A stretch of 10,930 nucleotides of DNA from Baffinella frigidus. Taxonomy: Eukaryota > Cryptophyceae > Cryptomonadales > Baffinellaceae. The first letter of the stretch is position 1, and the number at the start of each line of letters is the position of its first letter. The position numbers were made by a program, and so were the translations under genes. The notes below the pieces were generated by a model that saw only the letters and a program-made list of their open reading frames with translations, was not told the origin of the DNA and did not search any database. Shown in pieces: positions 1 through 6,927 of the stretch. The stretch is from assembly GCA_026770585.1 (NCBI GenBank), contig MU646840.1:22147-33076 (forward strand). The letters run 5' to 3'.

Positions 1-98
1 GTTTAGGGTTTAGGGTTTAGGGTTTAGGGTTTAGGGTTTAGGGTTTAGGGTTTAGGGTTTAGGGTTTAGGGTTTAGGGTTTAGGGTTTAGGGTTTAGG
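1..98 (+). repeat. Telomeric repeat array (TTTAGGG)14, G-strand on +
   Basis: Fourteen perfect heptamers of GTTTAGG with no variant. This is the plant, green-algal and chromerid type telomere motif. The G-rich strand runs 5'->3' rightwards into the window, whereas at a true left chromosome end the + strand would read CCCTAAA. The block is therefore interstitial, inverted, or a place where an assembly stopped inside a telomeric array. Confidence 0.97.
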
Positions 99-160
99 TT
101 GTCGGGTCAGGGATCAGGGATTAGGGATTAGGGTTTAAGGTTTAGTGTTTAGGGTTCAGG
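99..160 (+). repeat. Degenerate telomeric repeat
   Basis: Continues the perfect array with diverged heptamers and hexamers (GGATCAGG, GGATTAGG, GGTTTAAGG, GTGTTTAGGG, TTCAGGG). It passes directly into the first satellite unit at 161, where the unit begins GTCTCGGTGGG. The loss of regularity fits an old telomeric tract no longer maintained by telomerase. Confidence 0.85.
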
Positions 161-421
161 GTCTCGGTGGGCCTGCATACATGGCGGCTGTGTTGGTACC
201 AATAATGGTTTCTTTCTCTCAGACACAGCCTGGGTGGGGGCTCAGACATGGCAGCCGTGTTGGTAGTAATGAAGGTATCTCTCTCAGACACAGCATCGGT
301 GTGGGTGCATTGATGGCGGCCGTGTCGGCAGTCATACAGGTCTTTCTCTCAGACACTGCATCGGTGTGGGTGCATACATTGCAGCCGTGTTGGTAGCAAC
401 AAAGGTCTCTTTCCCAGAGAC
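161..421 (+). repeat. Subtelomeric satellite, first block (about 4 units)
   Basis: Four diverged units of the satellite that fills most of the left half, anchored near 172, 241, 305 and 370. Each has the order TCGGTG(G)GGG, TGCATAC, GGCGGCCGTGTTGGTAG, AATAAAGGTCTC, a short CT run, then CAGACACAGCC. The CT runs are shorter here than further right. The block ends in AGAGAC at 416-421, where an unrelated segment starts. Confidence 0.85.
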
Positions 422-634
422 TTTGGGGATAACCCCCCCCTAGGAGTAGTCGGAGTGACTTTACACAAGTCACGTCCACTTTACACAAGTCACGTCCACG
501 AGATCTATCTCGCCCCCTCCCCGAAATAGATCTAGGCGGTTGGCTGGATCCTCTTTCGTCAGTGAAAGCCTCCACTCGACACGGCGACCGTGTCTCGAGC
601 TCTTGACGCCCTGCCTGGGCGCAGAGGTTATGAA
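422..634. other. Unrelated 213 bp segment inserted in the satellite
   Basis: The sequence from TTTGGGG at 422 to GAA at 634 has no satellite or telomeric character. It is bracketed by the direct repeat AGAGAC (416-421 and 635-640), as a target-site duplication would be. Inside are a 20 bp tandem duplication (458-497), an 8 bp inverted pair AGATCTAT/ATAGATCT (501-508 with 526-533) and a 7 bp hairpin GACACGG/CCGTGTC (578-584 with 588-594). ATAACC at 429-434 faces GGTTAT at 626-631, a weak subterminal inverted pair. It may be a small non-autonomous element or filler DNA. No coding content is visible. Confidence 0.6.
458..497 (+). repeat. 20 bp perfect tandem duplication
   Basis: ACTTTACACAAGTCACGTCC occurs twice head to tail (458-477 and 478-497) with no mismatch. 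The identity points to a recent local duplication inside the inserted segment. Confidence 0.95.
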
Positions 635-785
635 AGAGACAGCCTCGGTGGGGGTGCATACACTTGTGCCGTGGTGGTAGTCATAAAAGTCTCTCTCTCG
701 GAAACAGCCTCGGTGGGGGTGCATACATGGCATACATGTTGCCGTGTTGGCAGCGCTGCAGGTCTCTCTCTATCAGATACAGTCT
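635..785 (+). repeat. Subtelomeric satellite, second block (2 units)
   Basis: Two units anchored near 655 and 720 with the usual order GACAGCCTCGGTGGGGGTGC, CCGTGGTGGTAGTCATAAAAG, a CT run and GGAAACAGCC. The second contains a short local duplication around CATACATGGCATACATGTTGCC. It ends in ATACAGTCT (777-785), directly abutting telomeric sequence. Confidence 0.88.
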
Positions 786-924
786 TGGGGTTTCGGGTTT
801 CGGGTTTAGGTTTTAAGGTTTAGGGTTTAGGGTTTAAGGTTCAGGGTTTAGGGTTTAGGGTTTAGGTCTTAGGGCCTAGGGTTTAGAGTTGAGTGTTCAG
901 GGTGTAAGGTTTAGGGTTTAGGGT
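786..924 (+). repeat. Interstitial telomeric block 2 (degenerate TTTAGGG)
   Basis: About 139 bp of diverged G-strand telomeric heptamers (TTTCGGG, TTTAAGG, TTTAGGG, TTCAGGG, CTTAGGG). It interrupts a satellite unit. The same 9 bp, ATACAGTCT, lies at 777-785 and 925-933, so the block sits between direct repeats as after filling of a staggered break. It has the same orientation as the block at 1-160. Confidence 0.92.
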
Positions 925-970
925 ATACAGTCTCGGTGGGGCTGCATACTTGGTGGCCGTGTCGGCAGTA
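925..970 (+). repeat. Satellite unit, 5' part, interrupted by mobile element
   Basis: The unit restarts with ACAGTCTCGGTGGGGCTGCA and runs to GTGTCGGCAGTA at 970. The rest of the same unit (AATAAAGGTCTC onward) resumes at 1381, after the 410 bp inserted element. Confidence 0.9.
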
Positions 971-1058
971 CCACACAGCGGGCTACGAGTGACTTTTCGG
1001 GCTATCAGAGCCCGAGTTTCCGTTACCTTATCCAGGCTTTTCTCTTCATAGGCACACT
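971..1058 (+). repeat. Left terminal inverted repeat of the 410 bp element
   Basis: Pairs with 1293-1380. Order from the outer end: a 19 bp terminal block ending CTACGAG, a short diverged stretch, a 21 bp hairpin (996-1016), then the conserved GTTTCCGTTACCTTATCC, a diverged stretch, and TTCATAGGCACACT matching TTCATGGGCACACT on the other side. Equal length on both sides supports the boundaries. Confidence 0.9.
996..1016 (+). other. Hairpin inside the left terminal repeat
   Basis: Stem of 7 Watson-Crick pairs (997-1003 TCGGGCT with 1009-1015 AGCCCGA) plus an outer T-G wobble. The loop is ATCAG. It occupies terminal-repeat positions 26-46, the same as the right-end hairpin, but the stem sequence differs. 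Confidence 0.88.
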
Positions 1059-1292
1059 CGATGGGAACACATACAAAAGACGCAGGCAAATCGAGAAGAT
1101 TCGATAAGGAGGTCAACCGTCTATCTAAAACGAGATCCGCCCCCCGGTGAAATGAGATATGTCGCGGTTGAAATGGCAGGGGCGCATTTTACCCAGGAGT
1201 TGAGATTCGTTATCTTTACCACACGATGCGTCCTTCAATTATTGACCCGCCCCCCATCCGCGTGACCTGGAGATAAAACCTTAAGATAAGTA

Positions 1293-1380
1293 AGTGTGCC
1301 CATGAAGGCCTCTGGGTGGATAAGGTAACGGAAACTCAGCGGCTGAGCCGCTGAGAATCCCCTCGTAGCCCGCTGGGTGG
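1293..1380 (-). repeat. Right terminal inverted repeat of the 410 bp element
   Basis: Inverted copy of 971-1058, ending CGCTGGGTGG at 1380 against the satellite sequence AATAAAGG. The conserved core GGATAAGGTAACGGAAAC lies at 1317-1334. Confidence 0.9.
1335..1355 (-). other. Perfect 21 bp palindrome inside the right terminal repeat
   Basis: CTCAGCGGCT and AGCCGCTGAG flank a single central G, giving perfect 10 bp arms. It sits at the same terminal-repeat coordinates as the left hairpin. Several positions have changed on both sides of the stem, so pairing is preserved. Confidence 0.92.
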
Positions 1381-1409
1381 AATAAAGGTCTCTCTCTCAG
1401 ACACAGCCT
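1381..1409 (+). repeat. Satellite unit, 3' part, after the mobile element
   Basis: AATAAAGGTCTCTCTCTCAG followed by ACACAGCCT completes the unit begun at 925. It then runs straight into the third telomeric block. Confidence 0.88.
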
Positions 1410-1530
1410 TAGGATTTAGGGTTCGGGGTCTAGGGTTTGGGGGTTAGGGTTTAGGGTTTTGGGTTTGGGTTAAGGGTTGAAAGTTTAGGGTTTAGGGTTT
1501 CGCGTTTACCGTTTACCGTTTGGCGTTCAG
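1410..1530 (+). repeat. Interstitial telomeric block 3 (degenerate TTTAGGG)
   Basis: About 120 bp of strongly diverged G-strand telomeric repeats, including TTTAGGG, TTTGGGG and a TTTACCG variant near the right end. It begins after ACACAGCCT and ends before GGTCTCAGTGGGG. Its position within the satellite unit is therefore the same as for block 2. Confidence 0.9.
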
Positions 1531-1685
1531 GGTCTCAGTGGGGCTGCACACATGGCGGCCGTGTCGGTAGTCACATGGCGGCCGTGTCGGTAGTAATAAA
1601 GGTCTCCCTCTCGGAAACAGCTCCGTTGGGGCTGCATTTATGGCGGCCGTATCAGTAGTAAAAATGGTCTCGCTCTCTCTCTCTC

Positions 1686-1699
1686 TATATATATATATA
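1686..1699. repeat. (TA)7 microsatellite replacing part of a CT run
   Basis: TATATATATATATA follows CTCTCTC in the position normally held by the end of the CT run, and is followed by AACGCCCTCGG. Confidence 0.9.
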
Positions 1700-2513
1700 A
1701 CGCCCTCGGTGGGGGTGCACACATTCGTGCCGTGTTGGTAGCATTAAAGATCTCTCTCTCTCTCAGAACAAGCCTCGGTGGGGGCGCATACATTTGTGCT
1801 GTGAGGGTTGTAATAATGGTCTCTCTCTCTCTCGGAAACAGCCTCGGCGAGGGTGCATACATTTGTGCCGTGTTGGTCGTAATAACGATCTCTCTCTCTC
1901 TCTCAGACACAGCCTCAGCGGTGGTGCATACATTCGTGCGGTGTTGGTAGCAACAAAGATCTCTCTCTCTCTTCCGTAAACAGCATCAGTGTGGGTGCAC
2001 ACATGGCGGCCGTGTCGTTAGTAATAAAGTTCTCTCTCTCTCCAGCCTCGGTGAGGGTGCATACATTCGAGCCGTGTTGGCAGTGATAAAGATGTCTCTC
2101 TCTCGGAAACAGCCTCGGTGGGGGTGCATACATTCGTGCCGTGTTGGCAGTAATAAAGATCTCTCTCTTTCTCGGAAACAGTCTCGGTGGGGATGCATAC
2201 ATTCGTGCCGTGTTGGTAGTAATACAGATCTTCTTCTCTCTCAGACACAGCCTCGGTGGGGGTGCATATATTCATGCCGTGTTGGTAGCAATAAAGATCT
2301 CTCTCTTTCTCGCAGAAAAAGACCCGGTGGGGCTGCATTTATGACGGCCGTATCGGTAGTAATAAAGACGTTTCTCTCTCTTTCTCGAAAAACGGCCTCG
2401 GTGGGGGTGCATACATTTGTGCCATGTTGGTAGTCATAGAAATCTTTCTCTCTCTCTCGGAAAAAGTCTCGATGGTGGTGCATACATTCGTTCCCTGTTG
2501 GTAGCAATAAAGG

Positions 2514-2553
<40 letters not shown>

Positions 2554-2915
2554 ACAGCATCAGTGGGGGTGCATACATGGCGGCCGTGTTGGTCAAAAAA
2601 GGTCTCTCTCTCTCTCTCTTTCGGAAACAGCCTCGGCGGGGTTGCATTTATGGTGGCCGTGTTGGTTGTAATAGTGATCTCTCTCTCTCTCTCTCTCAGA
2701 CACAGCCTCGGTGGGGGTGCATACATTCGTGCGGTCTTGGCAGTACTAAAGTTCTCTCTCTCTCTCTCTTTCTCCCTCTCTCTCTCTCTCTCGGAAACAG
2801 CATCAGTGGGGGTGTATACATGGCGACCGGGTTGGTAGCAATAAAGTTCCTCTCTCTTCTCTCAGACACAGCCTCCTTGCAGGTGCATACATTCGTGCCG
2901 TGTTGGTAGTACTGA

Positions 2916-2956
<41 letters not shown>

Positions 2957-3078
2957 AAAGTCTCGGTGGTGGTGCATACATTCGTTCCGTGTTGGTAGCA
3001 ATAAAGGTCTCTCTCTCTCTCTCTCTCGGAAACAACATAATTGGGGGTGCATACATTCGTGCCGTGTTGGTGGTAAAA

Positions 3079-3109
<31 letters not shown>

Positions 3110-3110
3110 A

Positions 3111-3138
3111 ACACACACACACACACACACACACACAC
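3111..3138. repeat. (AC)14 microsatellite replacing part of a CT run
   Basis: Fourteen AC dinucleotides follow a CT run and precede TGAAACAGACTCGG. The satellite's dinucleotide slot has thus expanded with a different motif in this one unit. Confidence 0.95.
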
Positions 3139-4920
3139 TGAAACAGACTCGGTAGGCCTGCATTTATGGTAGCTGTATCGGTAGTAATAATGGTCTCTCT
3201 TTCTTGAAAAACGGCCTCGGTGGAGGTGCATACATTTGTGCCGTGCTGGTAGAAATAGAGATCTCTCTCTCTCTCTCGGAAACAGACTCTGTGGTGTTGC
3301 ATATGTGGCGGCTGTGTTGGTGGCAATAATGGTCTCTCACTCTCTGAGACACAGCCTCAGCGGGGGTGCATACATTCGTGCTGTGTTGGCAGTAATAAAG
3401 ATGCCTCTTTCTCGGAAACAGCCTGGGTGGTGGTGCATACATTCGTGGCGGGTTGGTAGTAATACAGAACTCTCTCTCTCTCTCTCTTTCTGAAAAAGCC
3501 TCAGGGGGGTTGCATTCATGGCGGCCGTTGCATTCATGGCGGCCGTGTCAGTAGTCATAAAGGTGTCTCATTATGTAGGAAACAGACTCGGCGGGGGTGC
3601 ATACATTCGTGCCGTGTTGGTAGTTACAAAGGTCTCTCTCTCTCTCTCTCTCGGACACAGCATCAGTGGGGGTGCATATATTCGTGCCGTGTTGATAGCA
3701 ATACGGATCTCTCTCTCAGACACAGCCTCGGTGAGGGTGCATACATTCGTGCCGTGTTGGTTGGTAGTAATAAAGATCTCTCTCTTTCTCGGAAACAGAA
3801 AAAGCCTCGGCGGGGTTGCATTCATGGCGGCCGTATTGGTAGTCATAAAGGTAATTCACTCTCCAGGAAACAGTCTCAGTGGGGTTGCATACATTTGTGC
3901 CGTGTTGGTAGTTATAAAGGTATCTCTCTCTCTCTCTCTCTGAAACAGCCTCGGTGGGGTTGCATACGCAGCGGCCGTGTTGGTAGTCATAAAGGTCTCT
4001 GACTCTCTAGGAACAAGCCTCGGCGGGGGTGCATACATAGCGGCCGTGTTTGTAGCAATAACGGTCTCTCTTTCTGCCGGAAGCAGCATCAGTGGGGGTG
4101 CATACATGGCGGCCGTGTTGGTAGTTATAAAGGTATCTCTCTCTCTCTCTCGGAAACAGCCTCGGTGGGGGTGCATACATTTGTGCCGTGTTGGTAGTGA
4201 CAAAGATCTTTTTCTCTCGCAGACACAACATCAGCGGTTGTGCATACATGGCGGCCGTGTTTGTAGCAAGAAAGATAGCTCTTTCTTTCTTTGGAAATAG
4301 CATCGGTGGGGGTGCATATATTCGTGCTGTGTTGGTAGCAATAAAGAACTCTGTCTCTCTCTCTCTCTCGGTAACAGACTGGGTGGGGCTGCATTTATGG
4401 TAGCCATATCTCTCTCTCTCCCTCTCGAAAAAAGGCCTGGGTGGGGGTGCATACATTCGTGCCGTGTTGGCAGTAATAAAGATCTCTCTCTCTCTTTCTC
4501 TCTCTTGGAAACAGCCTCGGGTGGGTTGCATTCATGGCGGCCGTGTTGGTAGTCATAAAGGTCTCTCATTTTCTCAGACCCAGCCTTGGTGGAGGTGCAT
4601 ACGTTCATGCCGTGTTGGTAGCAATAAAGATCTCTCTCTCTCTCTCTCTTTCTCTAAAACAAACTCGTCGGGGCTGCGTTCATGGAAGCCGTATCGGTAG
4701 TAATAATAGTGTCTCTCTCTCTTTCTCTCGAAAAACGGCCTCGGTGGGGGTGCATACATTCGTGCCTTTTTGGTAGAAATAAAGGTCTCTCTCTCTCAGA
4801 CACAGCCTCGGTGGGGGTGCATACATGGCGGCCGTGTTGGTAGCAATAATGGTCTCTCTCTGTCTGAGACACAGCCTCGGCGGGGGTGCATAGGTTCATG
4901 CCGTGTTGGTAGCAATAAAG

Positions 4921-5186
4921 CCGTTTTTTTGAGCGGCCTGATCTGCAATAACGACACCTCAAAAAATCTAAATGGCCAGAGATCCATAGATTTTCCCTTA
5001 GGCCAAATTCTTTAAATGGCCTGGGGGCCCCTTACAAAAGACTTAAAATCGTAAGGAGCCCTTACATTTTAAAGTCTTTTTGCTTTACAAAAAATTCAAA
5101 ATGGTTTTCCGTCGTTTTTTGTCGTCCCAATCGACGCTGCACGGCGCCTCCCCACTCCCCGCACCTCAACTGACCCTCCGGCTATG
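4921..5186. other. Unrelated 266 bp AT-richer segment inserted in the satellite
   Basis: The satellite breaks after AGCAATAAAG (4911-4920) and resumes at AAGATATCTC (5187), exactly where the same unit would continue. AAG is repeated at both junctions (4918-4920 and 5187-5189). The segment has T- and A-runs, a strong stem-loop (5036-5080), and no satellite homology. Its right part (about 5120-5180) is C-rich. No open frame of note. It looks like a small inserted element, but I see no clear terminal inverted repeats. Confidence 0.6.
5036..5080 (+). other. Long stem-loop in the inserted segment
   Basis: The left arm AAAAGACTTAAAATC plus GTAAGG (5036-5056) pairs with CCTTAC plus ATTTTAAAGTCTTTT (5060-5080) around the loop AGC, with only two single-base bulges. 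Being flanked by unrelated sequence, it is a deliberate-looking foldback, not satellite noise. Role unknown. Confidence 0.85.
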
Positions 5187-5198
5187 AAGATATCTCTT

Positions 5199-5240
<42 letters not shown>

Positions 5241-5526
5241 ATAGACTCGGAGAGGCTGCATACATGGCGGCCGTATCGGTGGTAATAATGGTCTCTCTCT
5301 CTCTCTCTCTCTCTCGAAAAACGGCCTCAATGGGGTCGAATACATTTGAGCCGTGTTGGTAGCAATCAAGATCTCTCTCTCTCTCTCTCTCTCGGAAACA
5401 TCCTCTGTGGGGGTGCATACATTCGTGGCGTGTTGGTAGTCACAAAGATCTCTCTCTCTCTCTCTCTCTCTCGGAAACAGACTCGGTGGGGGTGCATATA
5501 TATGGCGGCCGCGGTGGTAGCAATAA

Positions 5527-5571
<45 letters not shown>

Positions 5572-5589
5572 ACACAGCCTCGACGGGGT
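5187..5589 (+). repeat. Subtelomeric satellite, final block (about 4 units)
   Basis: Units anchored near 5256, 5336, 5414 and 5491, with the longest CT runs of the array (for example 5529-5569). The block ends in CAGACACAGCCTCGACGGGG. Confidence 0.93.
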
Positions 5590-5635
5590 GGCAGTTTTTG
5601 GTAAAAGACACCGGCAGTGTTTAGTAAGAAACACC
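5590..5635 (+). repeat. 23 bp imperfect tandem duplication
   Basis: GGCAGTTTTTGGTAAAAGAC plus ACC (5590-5612) is followed by GGCAGTGTTTAGTAAGAAAC plus ACC (5613-5635). A third partial start (AGTTTTTAG) follows. It lies between the end of the CT satellite and the 21 bp minisatellite. Confidence 0.85.
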
Positions 5636-5690
5636 AGTTTTTAGCTGGAAATGGGTATTTCACTGCATAAGGTACCTGTCAACTCTCTCC

Positions 5691-6646
5691 CGAGTCCCCC
5701 TTGAGTCAATCCTGAGTCTGTCTGGGTGAATCCTAAGTCTTTCTGGGCGAATGCTGAGTCTTTTTGGGCGAATCCTGAGTCTTTTCTGGGTGAATCCTGA
5801 GTTTTATTGACTGAATCCTGAGTTTTCAGTGTGGATCCTGAGTCTTTATGGACGAATCCTGAGTGATACTGACTGAATCCCGAGTCTTTCTGGGCGAATC
5901 CTGAGTTTTCAGTGTGGATCCTGAGTCTTTCTGGGCGAATCCTGTTTTTTTCTGGGCGAATCCTTGATTCTTTCTGGGCGAATCCTTAGTCTTCCTGGGC
6001 GAATCCTGAGTCTTTCTGACTGAATCCTGAGCCATTCAACCTAAATCCTGAGTCATCCTGACTAAATCCTGAGTCATCCTGACTGAATCCTGAGTGATCC
6101 TGACTAAATCCTGAGTCCTCTTGCCTGTTTCCAGAGCCATTCAACCTAAATCCTGAGTCATCCTGACTAAATCCTGAGTCATCCTGACTGAATCCTGAGT
6201 CATCCTGACTAAATCCTGAGTCCTCTTGCCTGTTTCCAGAGCCATTCAACCTAAATCCTGAGTCATCCTGACTAAATCCTGAGTCATCCTGACTGAATCC
6301 TGAGTGATCCTGACTAAATCCTGAGTCCTCTTGCCTGTTTCCAGAGCCATTCAACCTAAATCCTGAGTCATCCTGACTAAATCCTGAGTCATCCTGACTG
6401 AATCCTGAGTGATCCTGACTAAATCCTGAGTCCTCTTGCCTGTTTCCAGAGCCATTCAACCTAAATCCTGAGTCATCCTGACTAAATCCTGAGTCATCCT
6501 GACCGAATCGTGGGTCATCCTGCCTGAATCCTGAGTTATCCTGACTGATTCCTGAGTCATCCTGTCTGAATCCTGCGTTTTCTTGCCTAATTCGTGAGTC
6601 ATCCTGACAGAATCCTGAGACCATCCTGAGTGCTGACTCCATCCTG
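5691..6646 (+). repeat. 21 bp minisatellite (about 45 units)
   Basis: The unit is AATCCTGAGTCNTNCTGRNT-like, repeated over about 955 bp. Two domains differ. Before about 6010 the common variant is GAGTCTTTCTGGGCGAATCC, with some 20 and 22 bp units that break frame. From about 6010 the variant GAGTCATCCTGACTGAATCC dominates and strictly keeps 21 bp. The complementary strand stays open (heptapeptide SGFSQDD) over 5986-6666, but another frame is also open over 5826-6035, so openness follows from the unit and not from selection. Confidence 0.95.
6031..6555 (+). repeat. 105 bp higher-order repeat within the minisatellite (5 copies)
   Basis: GCCATTCAACCTAAATCC recurs at 6031, 6136, 6241, 6346 and 6451, exactly 105 bp (five 21 bp units) apart. 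The first four copies are nearly identical: the visible changes are C/G in TGAGTSATCC. The fifth decays after about 6500. This is a recent block amplification. Confidence 0.95.
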
Positions 6647-6660
6647 TGGCCTGAAAACGC

Positions 6661-6702
6661 CCTCAACCGTCAACCCTCAACCTTCAACCTTCAACCGTCA
6701 AC
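6661..6702 (+). repeat. Six variant heptamers of type CNTCAAC
   Basis: CCTCAAC, CGTCAAC, CCTCAAC, CTTCAAC, CTTCAAC, CGTCAAC in perfect 7 bp register. CCCTCAA differs from the C-strand telomere heptamer CCCTAAA by one base, so this may be a variant telomeric tract in C-strand orientation. A plain ACCCTAAAC lies just downstream, near 6731-6739. Confidence 0.75.
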
Positions 6703-6782
6703 CCTTTGCCTCTGTAGACCTTAAACAATAAACCCTAAACACATTCAGCACAGGTGGTGGATTAATACCTACCAGTGTCCTT

Positions 6783-6906
6783 GTCGGGTACAGGGGTACC
6801 GGTACCTTGCTAATAAGAAAACGCCCCCCCCTAGACCCTGCAGTAGGCCTATGCCTAGGGCCCTCTGGTGATCCTGGGGGGTTGGGGTATTTCAGAAATA
6901 CCCGAC
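6783..6906. mobile_element. Partial or diverged copy of the foldback element
   Basis: TACAGGGGTACC, TAATAAGAAAACGCCCCCCC, CTAGACCCTG and CAGTAGGCCTATGCCTAGGG match one arm of the foldback at 6928-7065 in the same order. It is bounded by GTCGGGTA (6783-6790) and the inverted TACCCGAC (6899-6906), which may or may not be true ends. A perfect hairpin GGGTATTT/AAATACCC with loop CAG lies at 6885-6903. Confidence 0.65.
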
Positions 6907-6927
6907 GATCCCGTAATCCCGTCGCAT

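Larger units (their letters stand above)
971..1380. mobile_element. 410 bp non-autonomous element with 88 bp terminal inverted repeats
   Basis: Left and right ends are imperfect inverted copies of each other: 971-1058 and the reverse complement of 1293-1380, both 88 bp. The first 19 bp differ at a single position (CCACACAGCGGGCTACGAG versus CCACCCAGCGGGCTACGAG). Further in, the 18 bp GTTTCCGTTACCTTATCC is identical at both ends. The element splits one satellite unit cleanly: the flanks GCAGTA and AATAAAGG rejoin to the unit's usual GCAGTAATAAAGG with one extra A. The 234 bp interior has no long open frame and no transposase. This is the structure of a MITE or non-autonomous DNA transposon. 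The superfamily cannot be named, because no diagnostic target duplication beyond a possible single A is visible. Each terminal repeat carries an internal hairpin. Confidence 0.9.
1531..4920 (+). repeat. Main subtelomeric satellite array (about 46 units, mean period about 74 bp)
   Basis: Tandem units anchored by TGCAT at about 1543, 1632, 1716 and so on to 4888. The core reads ACAGCCTCGGTGGGGGTGCA, then TACATTCGTGCCGTGTTGG, then TAGTAATAAAGATC, followed by a (CT)n run of variable length and GGAAACA. Unit length varies from roughly 60 to over 100 bp, mainly through the CT run. Two sub-types exist: TACATTCGTGCCGTGTTGG, and an ATGGCGGCCGT type often with CTGCA instead of GTGCA. Internal duplications of the ATGGCGGCCGT part occur near 1553-1600 and 3508-3550. 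Many frames stay open on both strands (Ser/Leu-rich on +, Arg/Glu-rich on -) only because CT/GA repeats lack stops; I see no gene. Confidence 0.95.

Noticed and set aside
1335-1355. Palindrome as a prokaryote-type terminator or operator
   Set aside because: The window is eukaryotic and non-coding here; the palindrome is part of the terminal inverted repeat.
1531-4920. CRISPR-like array (regular repeats with variable parts)
   Set aside because: The variable part is a CT microsatellite and not unique spacers, repeat cores diverge continuously, and the context is telomeric and eukaryotic.
1513-5634. Many open frames of 60-170 codons, Ser/Leu-rich on + and Arg/Glu-rich on -
   Set aside because: They are translations of the (CT)n/(GA)n runs and the satellite core. 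All frames of both strands stay open in turn, unit lengths are not multiples of three, and no start or domain is conserved.
5986-6666. 226-codon frame on - with a heptapeptide SGFSQDD repeat
   Set aside because: It is the translation of a 21 bp minisatellite whose unit has no stop in this frame. A second frame is also open over 5826-6035, units of 20 and 22 bp occur in the left part, and differences between copies change amino acids (Asp/His). Coding is not excluded but not supported.
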